A stretch of 64,000 nucleotides of DNA. Origin: an uncultured Collinsella sp. (lineage in GTDB: Bacteria; Actinomycetota; Coriobacteriia; Coriobacteriales; Coriobacteriaceae). The stretch is taken from NCBI GenBank assembly GCA_900541015.1, contig UQIB01000009.1, positions 10,106 to 74,105 of the forward strand. Reading direction: 5' to 3'. The translations under genes and the position numbers were made by a program. Shown here piece after piece: positions 1-9,103 of this stretch (positions are counted from its first letter, which is position 1; the number at the start of each line of letters is the position of its first letter). A model generated the notes under the pieces. It was not told the DNA's origin. It saw only the letters and a list, made by a program, of their open reading frames with translations, and searched no databases.

Positions 1-1
1 G

Positions 2-634
2 TTTGGTGCGTCAATCTTCGGCACCACGTCCGAGACGCACCTTTCGTTCTTTGATATTTCCATGCTGGGCGCTCTTCCCAACATGCGCTACCTAGCGCCG
101 GCCTGCATGGAGGAATACCTGTCCATGCTGAGCTGGTCACTCGACCACCGCGAGCATCCCGTGGCGATTCGTGTACCGGGCATCGGCCTGGTAAGCCGCC
201 CCGATTTGGCGCCCGCTGAGGACACCGACTACAGCGCCGTTCGCTACAACGTGGTGCGTCAGGGCCGCGACGTTGCCGTGCTCGCGCTCGGCGATTTCTT
301 TGAGCTGGGCGAGCGCGTGACAAACCGCTTGGCTGCCGAGTACGGCATCGAGGCCACGCTCGTCAACCCGCGCTTTGCAACCGAGCTCGACCGCGAGTTC
401 CTCGACAGCCTTGCCGCCGAGCATCGCGTTGTCGTCACCCTCGAGGACGGCATCTTGGACGGCGGCTGGGGCGAGCGCGTGGCATGTTATCTGGCATGCA
501 CGCCGTTGCGCACGCGCACCTTCGGCATCGCCAAGGGCTTCCCCGACCGCTACGACCCCAACGAACTGCTCGCACAGAACGGCATGACGGTCGAGAACAT
601 GGCCGCCGAAGCGGTACGTCTGCTGAACGAGTAG
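2..634 (+). CDS. dxs: 1-deoxy-D-xylulose-5-phosphate synthase family protein, C-terminal part (5' end outside window)
   Basis: The frame is open from base 2, so the start lies before the window; about 210 residues are visible. They cover a transketolase-type pyrimidine-binding domain (DISMLGALPNM, YLAPACMEEYLSML) and the C-terminal transketolase domain (GRDVAVLALGDFF, VTLEDGILDGGWGERV). DXS is a thiamin-diphosphate enzyme condensing pyruvate with glyceraldehyde-3-phosphate in the MEP isoprenoid pathway. The wording of the pyrimidine domain resembles the shorter DXS-like proteins of Firmicutes and Actinobacteria. Another transketolase-like enzyme cannot be excluded without the N-terminal half. 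A strong terminator follows at once, so it ends its transcription unit. Confidence 0.8.
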   Translation, partial: FGASIFGTTSETHLSFFDISMLGALPNMRYLAPACMEEYLSMLSWSLDHREHPVAIRVPGIGLVSRPDLAPAEDTDYSAVRYNVVRQGRDVAVLALGDFFELGERVTNRLAAEYGIEATLVNPRFATELDREFLDSLAAEHRVVVTLEDGILDGGWGERVACYLACTPLRTRTFGIAKGFPDRYDPNELLAQNGMTVENMAAEAVRLLNE

Positions 635-680
635 AAAAACCTCCGCAAAGGGAAGCATCCCTGCGGAGGTTTTTATTTTC
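635..680 (+). terminator. Rho-independent terminator after dxs
   Basis: CCTCCGCA and TGCGGAGG form a GC-rich stem flanked by an A run on the left and TTTTTATTTT on the right, starting one base after the stop codon. Confidence 0.9.
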
Positions 681-692
681 GCGACGCGATTA

Positions 693-829
693 TCTCAATC
701 TGTAACATCTAGGGTCCGAATTTCCGTCTAACTGTTACAGATCTAGACAAGACGTCTTAGTTCCTGACCTTTGTCTCAATCTGTAACAGATAGAGACCTT
801 TTGTCCGTCCAGATGTTACAGATTGAGAC
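693..829. repeat. 137-bp element with two consecutive dyads (copy 1)
   Basis: Two imperfect palindromes, each opening with TCTCAATCTGTAACA and closing with TGTTACAGAT(T)GAGAC or the variant TGTTACAGATCTAGAC, lie at 693-748 and 774-829 with a 25-base spacer. The same architecture with the same lengths recurs at 61618-61754. It sits between the dxs terminator and the promoter of the amino acid transporter operon. It could be a dispersed palindromic repeat or a tandem operator; the sequence does not decide. Confidence 0.8.
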
Positions 830-937
830 AGAACAGTAAGGCATGCCGCTGCACCGGCCAGAACCGCCACGAAGGTGCCTTTCCTTTTTGGAGGTAGAAT
901 AACCCATAAGACAAGTATGTTTCTGAGTTATTTCGTG

Positions 938-967
938 TTGACCCATTTGAGCGCGATAGGGTATAAC
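938..967 (+). promoter_or_regulatory. Predicted sigma-70-type promoter of the amino acid ABC operon
   Basis: TTGACC (938-943) and TATAAC (962-967) are separated by 18 bases and lie about 45 bases before the ATG at 1011. The spacing and both hexamers are close to the vegetative consensus. Confidence 0.6.
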
Positions 968-1010
968 TCTACTCAACCGCTAGGGATTTTATTGAGAAAG
1001 GTGTTCTACC

Positions 1011-2006
1011 ATGAGCAAGAACCTCTCCCAGCAGGTCGTTCTCGACCGCCGCGGCTTCGTTGCCGCCACCTTCGCAACCGTCGCCGGCCTTGGTCTTGCC
1101 GGCTGCTCCGACACCAGCGCCGAGGCCGACAAGGGTTCCGCCGCCGGCTCCTCCAAGAGCTCCGAGGATACCGAGGCTTCCACCACGCTCGACGCCAAGG
1201 CATTCGACAAGCTCGTCGACAACGGCCCCAAGGCCGATGACGACGCCATCGCCGCCAGCACCTGGGCTACGGCCGTTAAGGACGCCGGCGTCTTTAAGAT
1301 CGGTGGCGTCCAGACTTCCACGCTCTTCTCCCTCCTCAACGAGAAGGACGGCAAGACCCGTGGCTTCGATGCCGGCATCGCGCAGCTCCTGTCCAACTAC
1401 ATTCTGGGCGAGAACAAGGTCGAGATCACCCAGGTGACCTCGGACACGCGCGAGTCCGTCCTGCAGAACGGCCAGGTCGACGCTGTCTTTGCCACCTACA
1501 CCATCACTGACGAGCGCAAGAAGCTCGTCTCCTTTGCCGGTCCCTACTACTACACCCAGCAGGCTATCCTGGTGCTCGCCGATAACAACGACATCAAGAG
1601 CGTCGACGACCTGGCCGACAAGAACGTCGCCGTCCAGTCCGGCTCCAACGGCCCCGCCATCCTGGAGGAGTTCGCTCCCAAGGCCAGCCAGCAGGAGTTC
1701 AAGACCGACGAGGAGGCCCGCCAGGCACTCCAGCAGGGCCGCGTTGACGCCTACGTCATCGATAACAACATGCAGCAGAGCGCCCTGGTCCGCGAGCCCG
1801 GTAAGTACAAGATCGCCGGCAAGCCCTTCGGCAGCAAGGAGCCCTATGGCATCGGTCTGCCGCTCGATTCCGACGGCGTTGCCTTTGTCAACGACTTCCT
1901 TAAGAAGATCGAGGACGACGGCACCTGGACTGAGCTGTGGCAGATCTGCATCGGCGACCGTACGGGCGACACCAATGTTCCCGAGCCGCCCGAGATCGGC
2001 GCCTAG
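1011..2006 (+). CDS. Polar amino acid ABC transporter substrate-binding lipoprotein
   Basis: A 331-residue extracytoplasmic binding protein of the SBP_bac_3 family, which captures glutamate, glutamine or similar polar amino acids. The N-terminus has a twin arginine (DRRGF, residues 12-16), a hydrophobic stretch and a lipobox LAGC with Cys32, so it should be a lipid-anchored protein with Tat-like export. A Ser/Glu/Asp-rich linker follows up to about residue 55. The binding domain shows FKIGGVQTSTLF, RGFDAGIAQLLSNYI, and the hinge region QSGSNGPAILEEF. It heads an operon with two permeases and an ATPase. Ligand specificity cannot be read from sequence alone. RBS AAGG lies upstream of the chosen ATG. 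Confidence 0.85.
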   Translation: MSKNLSQQVVLDRRGFVAATFATVAGLGLAGCSDTSAEADKGSAAGSSKSSEDTEASTTLDAKAFDKLVDNGPKADDDAIAASTWATAVKDAGVFKIGGVQTSTLFSLLNEKDGKTRGFDAGIAQLLSNYILGENKVEITQVTSDTRESVLQNGQVDAVFATYTITDERKKLVSFAGPYYYTQQAILVLADNNDIKSVDDLADKNVAVQSGSNGPAILEEFAPKASQQEFKTDEEARQALQQGRVDAYVIDNNMQQSALVREPGKYKIAGKPFGSKEPYGIGLPLDSDGVAFVNDFLKKIEDDGTWTELWQICIGDRTGDTNVPEPPEIGA

Positions 2007-2094
2007 TCAGCGAGCCTGGTAACGGCCGCAACGAAACCATACGGAAACGCACGATGCGCTTTATTGCGGTAAACTGTTTCCTCACTGAGTTGTC

Positions 2095-2126
2095 GGGGCT
2101 TCCGTACACACGGGAGCCCCTTTCCT
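2095..2126 (+). terminator. Hairpin between binding-protein and permease genes, probable partial terminator
   Basis: GGGGCTTCCGT (2095-2105) pairs with ACGGGAGCCCC (2110-2120) and is followed by TTTCCTT. In binding-protein operons such an attenuating hairpin lets the binding protein be made in excess over the membrane subunits; that role is inferred here. Confidence 0.75.
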
Positions 2127-2144
2127 TATCGGCGGGAGGTCCGC

Positions 2145-2804
2145 ATGAGTCTCTCCGAACTCTGGTCGCTCTATGGCCAGAACTATATCGACGCGCTTCT
2201 CGCAACCTGGGGCATGACGCTTGAGTCGTTTGCCATCGCCATGGTGCTGGCCGTCGCCGTCACCGTGATGCGCGTGTCGCCACTCAAGCCACTGCGCGTC
2301 TTTGGCGACCTGTATGTCCAGGTCTTTCGTAACATCCCCGGCATCGCACTGCTCATCATCGTCGTCTATGCGCTGCCGCCGCTCAAGGTCGTCCTGCCCT
2401 ACCGCACCTGCGTTATCGTCGCTACGGTGCTCTTGGGTTCTGCCTTTGGTTCCGAGAACTTTATGAGCGGCATCAACACCGTCGGCGTCGGCCAGGTGGA
2501 AGCAGCACGTTCTCTCGGCATGAGCTTTAACCGTATCCTCGCCAAAATCGTGATTCCGCAGGCGCTGCGCTCGAGCGTGCTGCCCATGACCAACCTCTTT
2601 ATCGCCGTCATGCTCACCACTGCGCTCGGCAGCCAGGTGCCGCTTAAGCCGCAGGAGCTCACCGGCGTGGTGAGCTATATCAACACGCGCTCACTTGGCG
2701 GCGTCGCCGCGTTCTTTATCTCGGCGCTCGGCTACCTGGGCACGGCCTTTGTGGTGAGCCACATTGGCAACTACATCGATAAGAAGGTGAGGATCCTCCG
2801 ATGA
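2145..2804 (+). CDS. Amino acid ABC transporter permease, first subunit
   Basis: A 219-residue His/Glu/Gln/Arg/opine-family permease (GluC/GlnP type) in the cytoplasmic membrane. Hydrophobic segments fill residues 20-45, 55-80, 85-105, 145-165 and 185-205. The cytoplasmic EAA loop that docks to the ATPase is visible as VEAARSLGMSFNRILAKIVI. RBS GGGAGG precedes the ATG by five bases. The stop overlaps the next start by four bases (ATGA), which indicates translational coupling with the second permease. Confidence 0.88.
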   Translation: MSLSELWSLYGQNYIDALLATWGMTLESFAIAMVLAVAVTVMRVSPLKPLRVFGDLYVQVFRNIPGIALLIIVVYALPPLKVVLPYRTCVIVATVLLGSAFGSENFMSGINTVGVGQVEAARSLGMSFNRILAKIVIPQALRSSVLPMTNLFIAVMLTTALGSQVPLKPQELTGVVSYINTRSLGGVAAFFISALGYLGTAFVVSHIGNYIDKKVRILR

Positions 2805-3634
2805 GCAAGCACTCCACCTCTGCGCTCACCATGCGCGATGCGCTCTACGAGGCTCCCGGCCCCAAGATGCGCGCCAAGATTCGCATCGGCACCGCCATCT
2901 CACTCGTCGCCGTCGCCGCGCTCGTCGCCCTGGTACTGCAGCGCTTTTATGTGACCGGCCAGCTTTCGGTCCACTATTGGTATTTCTTTACGCACCTCAC
3001 CACCTGGAAGTTCCTGCTTGCCGGCTTTGAGGGCACCGTTAAAGTCGCACTCGCCGCTGGCGTCATTGCGCTGGTACTGGGCTTAGCCCTCATGCTCGGC
3101 CGCACGAGCGACATTAAGCCGCTCCAGCTGGTTTGCCGCGTGCTCACCGATTTCTTCCGCGGCGTGCCGAGCCTGCTGTTTATCTACTTCTTCTTTTTGG
3201 TGCTGCCCCAGTACAAGATCTCGCTGCCGTCGTTTTGGATGCTCACGCTGCCTGTCGCGCTCGCTGCGGCCGGCGTGCTGGCCGAGATTTTCCGCGCCGG
3301 CGTCAATGCCGTGCCGCGCGGTCAGGTCGAGGCAGCCCAGGCGCTCGGTCTCTCCAAGGCCAAAATCACCTTTAAAATCGTGTTGCCGCAGGCTATTCGA
3401 TTTATCATTCCGTCGTTGATTTCGCAGCTTGTGGTCGTAGTCAAAGACACCACCGTCGCCTATGTGGTGAGCTACCCCGACCTCATGCAAAACGCCCGCG
3501 TGCTCATTACCAACTACGACGCCCTCGTGTCGGTCTACCTGGTTATCGCGGTCATCTACATCCTCATCAACGTCGCGATCAACAAGGCCGCTGTCTATGT
3601 TTCGCACAAGACCGGCGCGACCATCATCCGCTAA
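2801..3634 (+). CDS. Amino acid ABC transporter permease, second subunit
   Basis: A 277-residue permease (GluD-like) with a longer N-terminal cytoplasmic segment of about 40 residues before the first membrane helix. The EAA loop reads VEAAQALGLSKAKITFKIVL. It would form a heterodimeric channel with the preceding subunit. The start overlaps the upstream stop (ATGA), and the ATPase gene follows after 36 bases, so this is one operon. Confidence 0.88.
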   Translation: MSKHSTSALTMRDALYEAPGPKMRAKIRIGTAISLVAVAALVALVLQRFYVTGQLSVHYWYFFTHLTTWKFLLAGFEGTVKVALAAGVIALVLGLALMLGRTSDIKPLQLVCRVLTDFFRGVPSLLFIYFFFLVLPQYKISLPSFWMLTLPVALAAAGVLAEIFRAGVNAVPRGQVEAAQALGLSKAKITFKIVLPQAIRFIIPSLISQLVVVVKDTTVAYVVSYPDLMQNARVLITNYDALVSVYLVIAVIYILINVAINKAAVYVSHKTGATIIR

Positions 3635-3670
3635 CGCTTTACCATTTCAAGTCATAAGGAGCCGAGCACC

Positions 3671-4435
<765 letters not shown>

Positions 4436-4446
4436 CCCAATTGCCA

Positions 4447-4480
4447 CGCGGGCAAATTCATCAGTAACGTTTGCCCCGCG
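4447..4480 (+). terminator. GC-rich hairpin after the amino acid ABC operon
   Basis: CGCGGGCAAA (4447-4456) pairs with TTTGCCCCGCG (4470-4480) with one bulge. There is no clear T tract, so it may be a weak terminator or an attenuator ahead of the amidotransferase gene. Confidence 0.5.
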
Positions 4481-4486
4481 CCACCC

Positions 4487-5332
4487 ATGCACCATGTCCA
4501 CCCGGATTCGAAAGCAACACCTATGATCGGAACCCATACCTCCTCGTCCTATACCCCGCACGTCGACGTTGCCCCCGCCGACCGTCCACTCATCCTGGTG
4601 GCGCCGCGTTGGGAAGGGGCAAAGCCGTTTTTAAGCGAAACGCTCTCCCCCAACGAAGAAATCGCAAGTGTCTTTGTCGATGCCATCCTTGCCGCCGGCG
4701 GCCTGCCGCTGCAGATGTCCATCACCGAGGACATTGAGGTCATCCGTCATTACGTCGATATCGCCGACGGCATCGCCATTCCCGGTGGCCCGGATGTCAA
4801 TCCCAAACGTTGGGGCGATGATCGACCCTACGACCCCACCCTCTGCTGCGAGATCCGTGATAGTTTTGAGTTCAAGCTGGTCGACGAGGTGCTCCGCGCC
4901 AAAAAGCCGCTCTTTACCACCTGCCGCGGCACGCAGCTGCTCAACGTCGCCACCGGCGGCACCCTGTGCATGGACGTGCCGAGCCTGGGCGCTCGCGAGG
5001 GCCGCTCGCAGTGGCGCCATACCCACGTGCTCAACGACCCTGTGCATCCCGTCGAGGTCGTGCCGGGCTCGCTGCTGGAGCGCGCGGTTGGCGGGCACAG
5101 GCTGATCCAGACCAACTCGGCACATCACTGCTGCGTCGATCGTCTGGGTAAAAGCACGCGCTTGGTCGCCAAGGCAACCGACGGCGTTCCCGAGTGCATC
5201 GAAGTCGAAGGCCAGCCTTTCTGCTTGGGCGTGCAATGGCATCCCGAGTACACCTGGCAGACACTCGAGACCGACTTTAACCTGTGGAAGTCGTTTGTCG
5301 AGGCAGCGTCCAAGGTAAAGCAGTCCCGCTAG
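4487..5332 (+). CDS. Gamma-glutamyl-gamma-aminobutyrate hydrolase family class-I glutamine amidotransferase (PuuD-like)
   Basis: A peptidase C26 family protein of up to 281 residues. The nucleophile Cys lies in TTCRGTQLLNVATGG, and the His-Glu pair of the triad in QWHPEYTW near the C-terminus. An early IPGGPDVNPKRWGDD motif is typical of the family. PuuD-type enzymes cleave gamma-glutamyl bonds of polyamine or amino acid conjugates. Its place directly behind an amino acid importer suggests a role in amino acid or gamma-glutamyl compound use. Neither the ATG at 4487 nor the in-frame ATG at 4523 has a good RBS, so the start is uncertain by 12 residues. Confidence 0.85.
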   Translation: MHHVHPDSKATPMIGTHTSSSYTPHVDVAPADRPLILVAPRWEGAKPFLSETLSPNEEIASVFVDAILAAGGLPLQMSITEDIEVIRHYVDIADGIAIPGGPDVNPKRWGDDRPYDPTLCCEIRDSFEFKLVDEVLRAKKPLFTTCRGTQLLNVATGGTLCMDVPSLGAREGRSQWRHTHVLNDPVHPVEVVPGSLLERAVGGHRLIQTNSAHHCCVDRLGKSTRLVAKATDGVPECIEVEGQPFCLGVQWHPEYTWQTLETDFNLWKSFVEAASKVKQSR

Positions 5333-5365
5333 CTCGCAAGCCACACAAGTTAAAGCCTCCTAAAC

Positions 5366-5406
5366 CAGGGGGGGCGGACACCAGCCACGGTGCCCGCCCC
5401 CCCCCT
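5366..5406. terminator. Long GC hairpin between convergent genes
   Basis: CAGGGGGGG plus CGGACACC pairs with GGTGCCCG plus CCCCCCCCTG around the loop AGCCAC. It lies between the convergent amidotransferase and ABC-2 permease genes and could terminate from both sides. Confidence 0.6.
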
Positions 5407-5445
5407 GTATTTGGTATGCTCGGTATGGTCATCCCTCACAAACAA

Positions 5446-6264
5446 TCAAAGAAATCTCGACCGCAATCGGTCGACGGTAAAGCAGATGGCAAAAACGCTT
5501 GCTACGTTTATTAGGCAGTCAATTAGAATCGAAATGCATTGACTATTCCCCAACGGGGTCACGCCACAAATCCACATGAGCATCGAGGCTGGAAGCGGAA
5601 GCATGGAATTGGCCCCGAGCTGTATGTAAATCGCCACGACGTTGACAAGCAACAGCATGCCAATCGGACCGAAGCCGGACCCAAAATAGGAAACAACAAT
5701 TACGCAAGAAACCACGTATGCAAGGCAGGCAGCGGCAGCAAGAACAAGTCGATAGCAAAATACATGCAGGTTGAAATACTGCTGAGCATACAAAACGATC
5801 GCGCAGTTAAGACAGTACAAAACGACACTCGACAGGATAAACGCGCCCAAAAGGGCAAAAGAAGACAGCACCACTCGCGCAACGATAGCGCACACACGCT
5901 TCCCTCCCCGAGCCTCCGACAACCCCCACGGTTCCTCAATAAAGCCCGAACTGACAAAGCGCGGCACAATGCAAGCCGCGATGAACGGAAAGAACAATGC
6001 ATGAGCCAACGGGGCTACGTTGAACAGCAGACCGCGAAAAACCTCTGCATTACCAAATAGAAGGACATCCTCTGCCGACAGCAGAAGCGTCGGGTCTGGG
6101 AAAAAGCCCAAGAAACTGTTCTCACGGAGGCTACAGAACCACATCGGGAAAGAATTAAGCTGCAATACCACCATGCACGCATAAATTACCAGGATTAAAG
6201 CGTACATCCATTTGCTCACATGCTTCAATTCTGACTGGAGAAGTCTTTTAATCTGACGAGCCAT
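5446..6264 (-). CDS. ABC-2 type exporter membrane subunit, second
   Basis: A membrane protein of about 272 residues with six or so hydrophobic segments, starting with a short basic N-terminus (MARQIKRLLQSELK). It has no recognisable catalytic motif. The ATG at 6264 follows GGGGGTG by seven bases; the longer reading frame begins with a GTG at 6273. It overlaps the preceding membrane subunit by 17 bases and belongs to a three-gene ABC operon (ATPase, two membrane proteins). Such sets resemble bacteriocin-resistance or multidrug exporters (BcrAB-like); the substrate is unknown. Composition is more AT-rich than neighbours, which hints at acquisition. Confidence 0.7.
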   Translation of the reverse strand: MARQIKRLLQSELKHVSKWMYALILVIYACMVVLQLNSFPMWFCSLRENSFLGFFPDPTLLLSAEDVLLFGNAEVFRGLLFNVAPLAHALFFPFIAACIVPRFVSSGFIEEPWGLSEARGGKRVCAIVARVVLSSFALLGAFILSSVVLYCLNCAIVLYAQQYFNLHVFCYRLVLAAAACLAYVVSCVIVVSYFGSGFGPIGMLLLVNVVAIYIQLGANSMLPLPASMLMWICGVTPLGNSQCISILIDCLINVASVFAICFTVDRLRSRFL

Positions 6265-7072
6265 TGAGCACACCCCCAGCGCGAAAGCTCAAGAGAGCGT
6301 AAATCAATACCGATAGACAGCTGGCTGCCACGCCATATCCCAGAAGCGTCAGCTGCCCCATATCGCTATACCCAAGGGCACATCCGACTCCAAGGTACGG
6401 CCCCGGAAGAAAGAAGATCCATCGCAAGGACGGTATGGGTGTCTGAAGGTAAGTTCCGTAGAGCGTCAAGCTCATGACAAATCCGATTATTACCACAGCC
6501 CCGCTCAATACGGCGCTGCCTGTAATCCGATAGATGGTCACCGTCTCCAACGCAACCGATATCACCAATACGGCGTTAATCATCATCGCGGGCAAAAATG
6601 CAGCCAGCATGCTATACGCATAGTTTTGCCCTCCACGTGTTATCGCTATTGCAAACAGAAGAAGGCAAAGCGCACTATATGCTGCGCCAATTATTAAAGC
6701 AGACGAAAGTACATGTGCCAGAGCCCCGTTAAAGCAGGCAAGACCTCTTGCTGAAGAAATTCGGTATCCCTCTTCATAGCCGCGCTCCTGTAAAATCGCC
6801 AGGCAAACGATGAGCGGAACGAACAGAGAGGTGCCGGCAAAAGCACTGCGCACAAGGGACTCATCGGGTGCAGAAGGATCGATTACATTCCAGCAGAAGC
6901 CAATATCCTCCCCAAAAACGCTATTGCCAAAGGCGAGCAACGTTGTTCCGTTTTTTAGAAAGATGCCGAAGAGAAGGCCGAACGCCAGCATAAGCGCAAG
7001 ACCAAACTTCGCCGGAAACATCCTGTGCAAACGCATCATATCTGCCTTTATGGGATGGATCGCCCGCTTCAT
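6248..7072 (-). CDS. ABC-2 type exporter membrane subunit, first
   Basis: A 274-residue hydrophobic protein with about six membrane helices (for example residues 22-42, 90-110, 125-150, 165-190, 200-220, 240-260) and a basic N-terminus MKRAIHPIKADMMRLHR. A roughly 45-residue segment between the first two helices is probably extracytoplasmic. The start overlaps the ATPase stop by four bases and the 3' end overlaps the next gene, so the three are translationally coupled. Family assignment rests on topology and neighbours. Confidence 0.72.
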   Translation of the reverse strand: MKRAIHPIKADMMRLHRMFPAKFGLALMLAFGLLFGIFLKNGTTLLAFGNSVFGEDIGFCWNVIDPSAPDESLVRSAFAGTSLFVPLIVCLAILQERGYEEGYRISSARGLACFNGALAHVLSSALIIGAAYSALCLLLFAIAITRGGQNYAYSMLAAFLPAMMINAVLVISVALETVTIYRITGSAVLSGAVVIIGFVMSLTLYGTYLQTPIPSLRWIFFLPGPYLGVGCALGYSDMGQLTLLGYGVAASCLSVLIYALLSFRAGGVLNGSSD

Positions 7073-7830
7073 AGCGAGACCGCCTTCATCAAGCGCCTGT
7101 AATACTCTTTTAGGGACGACGCCTCATCCCTTATGACGTCCATCGATTCCTTTTTCAGCAGTTCGCCGTCATGAAGAAACAGGCAGCTTGTTGCAACCGA
7201 TGCCAACTCATCCAAATCATGGCTAGAGATGAGCATGGTCTTACCCTGTTCTCGATTCAATCGACCGATAAGGGCCCATATACTCTCGATGCCCAGCGGG
7301 TCCAACCCGTTTGCTGGCTCATCAAAAATAAGCAGATCAGTGTCACCCAACAAAGCCGTAGCTATATCCAGCCGCCGTTTCATTCCCAGAGAAAAACTGC
7401 TCACGCTCTTTTTCTCTTCGACGTCCAGCCCGACTAGGCTCAAAACGCGAGGAATCTCACGATTCGCATCAAGCCCCCATTCCAAACATCGGATTTGGAG
7501 ATTCTCAACCGCACTGAGGGATTGGTATGCTCCGCTGGAATCTGGCACATAGCCGACACGCGTCCGCATCAAGCCAAGCTCTCTTTTTGATTTGCCTCCA
7601 AAGAGCTCCACGCTCCCCGACGATGGCTCGCAGAGGCCCAAGACGATTTTAATAAGCGTGCTTTTGCCCGCACCGTTTGCACCGACAAGGGCACAGAGCT
7701 CAGACTGATGCACCTCGAAGGAAACGTCATGCAAAACGTGCCGTTTCCCGTAGCGTTTTGAAACTTTTGATAGCTTTATCGCTGATGCGTTCATTGGACC
7801 CCCGTTCTGCTTGATAGAAAAATCGCTCAT
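7069..7830 (-). CDS. ABC transporter ATP-binding protein of an ABC-2 exporter
   Basis: A 253-residue ATPase with Walker A GANGAGKST, a signature reduced to SFSLGMKRR, Walker B LLIFDEPANGLDP and switch SSHDLDEL. The 'ANGLDP' wording is typical of BcrA/CcmA-like exporters that drive ABC-2 permeases. RBS GAAGGA lies seven bases before the ATG. It is first in a three-gene operon with the two membrane subunits downstream. An antimicrobial-peptide or drug efflux role is plausible but not shown by the sequence. Confidence 0.88.
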   Translation of the reverse strand: MSDFSIKQNGGPMNASAIKLSKVSKRYGKRHVLHDVSFEVHQSELCALVGANGAGKSTLIKIVLGLCEPSSGSVELFGGKSKRELGLMRTRVGYVPDSSGAYQSLSAVENLQIRCLEWGLDANREIPRVLSLVGLDVEEKKSVSSFSLGMKRRLDIATALLGDTDLLIFDEPANGLDPLGIESIWALIGRLNREQGKTMLISSHDLDELASVATSCLFLHDGELLKKESMDVIRDEASSLKEYYRRLMKAVSL

Positions 7831-7909
7831 ATCGTTCCTTCTTTCCTTTATTGTTTTCCATTGCTGTTATTGTTTTTCGATAACTCATATTTGTCAAGAT
7901 AATCTAAAA

Positions 7910-7940
7910 GAAGGGACCCGTGTTAGACACGGGTCCCTTC
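7910..7940 (-). terminator. Rho-independent terminator of the HTH/DUF2975 unit
   Basis: A perfect 14-base stem (GAAGGGACCCGTGT and complement) with a 3-base loop. On the minus strand it is followed by TTTTAGATT, placing the end of the HTH gene transcript before the ABC operon start. Confidence 0.85.
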
Positions 7941-7974
7941 ACGCTGATACTTCGTTTTAGTTGTTCGCCTTAAG

Positions 7975-8304
7975 CTACTCGTCACTCAAATCGACAGCAA
8001 AGACTGATGTCGGAAGCGACGCCTCATTGCCTCCGCCGTCCCGCATCTGTCTCACGACATTTTTTGCGCGCTCGACAATAAGCTCCTCAAGCTCTTTCTC
8101 GCTCACGCGCTGAATAATATCTCCCGGTTGACAGTCAAGTTCATCGCAAATATCGAGAAGCGTCTTAAGGCGAATAGCTTTAATTTTTCCGTTTCTTAGC
8201 TTAGAAATATTAGCCGGAGTATGCCCCGTGGCACGAATCAGATCAGCACTGGTCTTTCCGGTCTTAAGCAGCTGCGTCTCAAGCTCGATGATGAGATAGC
8301 TCAT
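7975..8304 (-). CDS. Small HTH transcriptional regulator (Cro/C1, YozG-like)
   Basis: A 109-residue protein whose first 65 residues form a Cro/C1-type helix-turn-helix (TSADLIRATGHTPANISKLRNG, then RLKTLLDICDELDCQPGDII). The tail is charged and ends in an acidic stretch. YozG-like regulators of this size are regularly paired with DUF2975 membrane proteins, and here the DUF2975 gene lies immediately upstream with an eight-base gap. RBS AGGAGGAAGC precedes the start. A 32-base dyad upstream of the pair is a candidate operator. Confidence 0.85.
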   Translation of the reverse strand: MSYLIIELETQLLKTGKTSADLIRATGHTPANISKLRNGKIKAIRLKTLLDICDELDCQPGDIIQRVSEKELEELIVERAKNVVRQMRDGGGNEASLPTSVFAVDLSDE

Positions 8305-8312
8305 GCTTCCTC

Positions 8313-8873
8313 CTACACAAGCTCGTCAGACTGCTCTTGGAGCAGCGAGGCATAACTCCAGATCACCGAGATACACAGACAGACAGCCGCGCCGATAAGC
8401 GACCCCGCATCAAAGGCAACGCCTTGGCAAATCTCAATAACGAAGGAATGAGGCACGACGTAAAGCTCCAGCCCACCAATGGTAAGATTGACCGATCCGT
8501 AGGCACCAATAAGCGAAACCGCGGCGTTAACAGCAAAGGCAAGCGCAAGAACACGGATAAGCCGCACATGCGTCTTGGTAAAGGGCGAGACGCCTCGCGA
8601 GATGTTACGGCTGATCCCACACAGAACGACAAGCGAAATACCCACGACGAGTGCCAGGCACAGTCCGCTTGGGATAACGATGCACCCGCCATCGAGAAGC
8701 GTCACGACGCCGAAAGAATCGACAGAAGCAACGTTTGCAACCGCATACCAGATCACGTAAACAACCAACGCGGCAAAAGCGACGAGCATCCCTGCAAAAA
8801 CGGCTGCCATGCAAAAGCCAAGCTTCCTGATATTTTCGCCCGCTTTGGCCATACGCTGAACGCTGTTAGACAT
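8313..8873 (-). CDS. DUF2975 family membrane protein
   Basis: A 186-residue protein with four predicted membrane helices: about residues 22-48, 65-90, 105-130 and 150-175. The motif SRGVSPFTKTHVRLIRVLA in the middle is the recognisable DUF2975 feature. The ATG at 8873 follows GAGGGTGAG and was preferred to an upstream in-frame start 33 codons earlier that would cover the operator. It probably acts with the adjacent HTH regulator; the molecular role of the family is not established. Confidence 0.82.
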   Translation of the reverse strand: MSNSVQRMAKAGENIRKLGFCMAAVFAGMLVAFAALVVYVIWYAVANVASVDSFGVVTLLDGGCIVIPSGLCLALVVGISLVVLCGISRNISRGVSPFTKTHVRLIRVLALAFAVNAAVSLIGAYGSVNLTIGGLELYVVPHSFVIEICQGVAFDAGSLIGAAVCLCISVIWSYASLLQEQSDELV

Positions 8874-8894
8874 ACACTCACCCTCATCGACTCT

Positions 8895-8926
8895 ATCGTT
8901 ATTCGAACAGTTTATCGAACAACGAT
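8895..8926. promoter_or_regulatory. Dyad upstream of the DUF2975/HTH operon, candidate operator
   Basis: ATCGTTATTCGA (8895-8906) and TCGAACAACGAT (8915-8926) are inverted repeats matching at 11 of 12 positions with an eight-base spacer, 22 bases upstream of the start at 8873. An autoregulatory site for the HTH protein is inferred from position. Confidence 0.5.
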
Positions 8927-9015
8927 ATTGATTGCATGCGGAAAGCCCCGCCAGTGCGCATAGCCCATTCACTAATCAGAAGGGGTGAGAGTGGATTTTT
9001 GGACACGTATCGAAC

Positions 9016-9079
9016 GAGAGTGGATAATCTCCCACTTCGAGGCCACCACCGGGCCTAAAACGGGAGATTATCCACTCTC
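9016..9079. repeat. Palindromic spacer element between Hpt and DUF2975 genes
   Basis: An 18-base perfect inverted repeat, GAGAGTGGATAATCTCCC and its complement, encloses 28 bases including a smaller GGCC palindrome. GAGAGTGGAT occurs once more just upstream at 8987. It follows the 3' end of the Hpt gene and may serve as its terminator, though no T run follows. Confidence 0.65.
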
Positions 9080-9103
9080 ATAGTCATCAAGGCTCGCAAG
9101 CTC

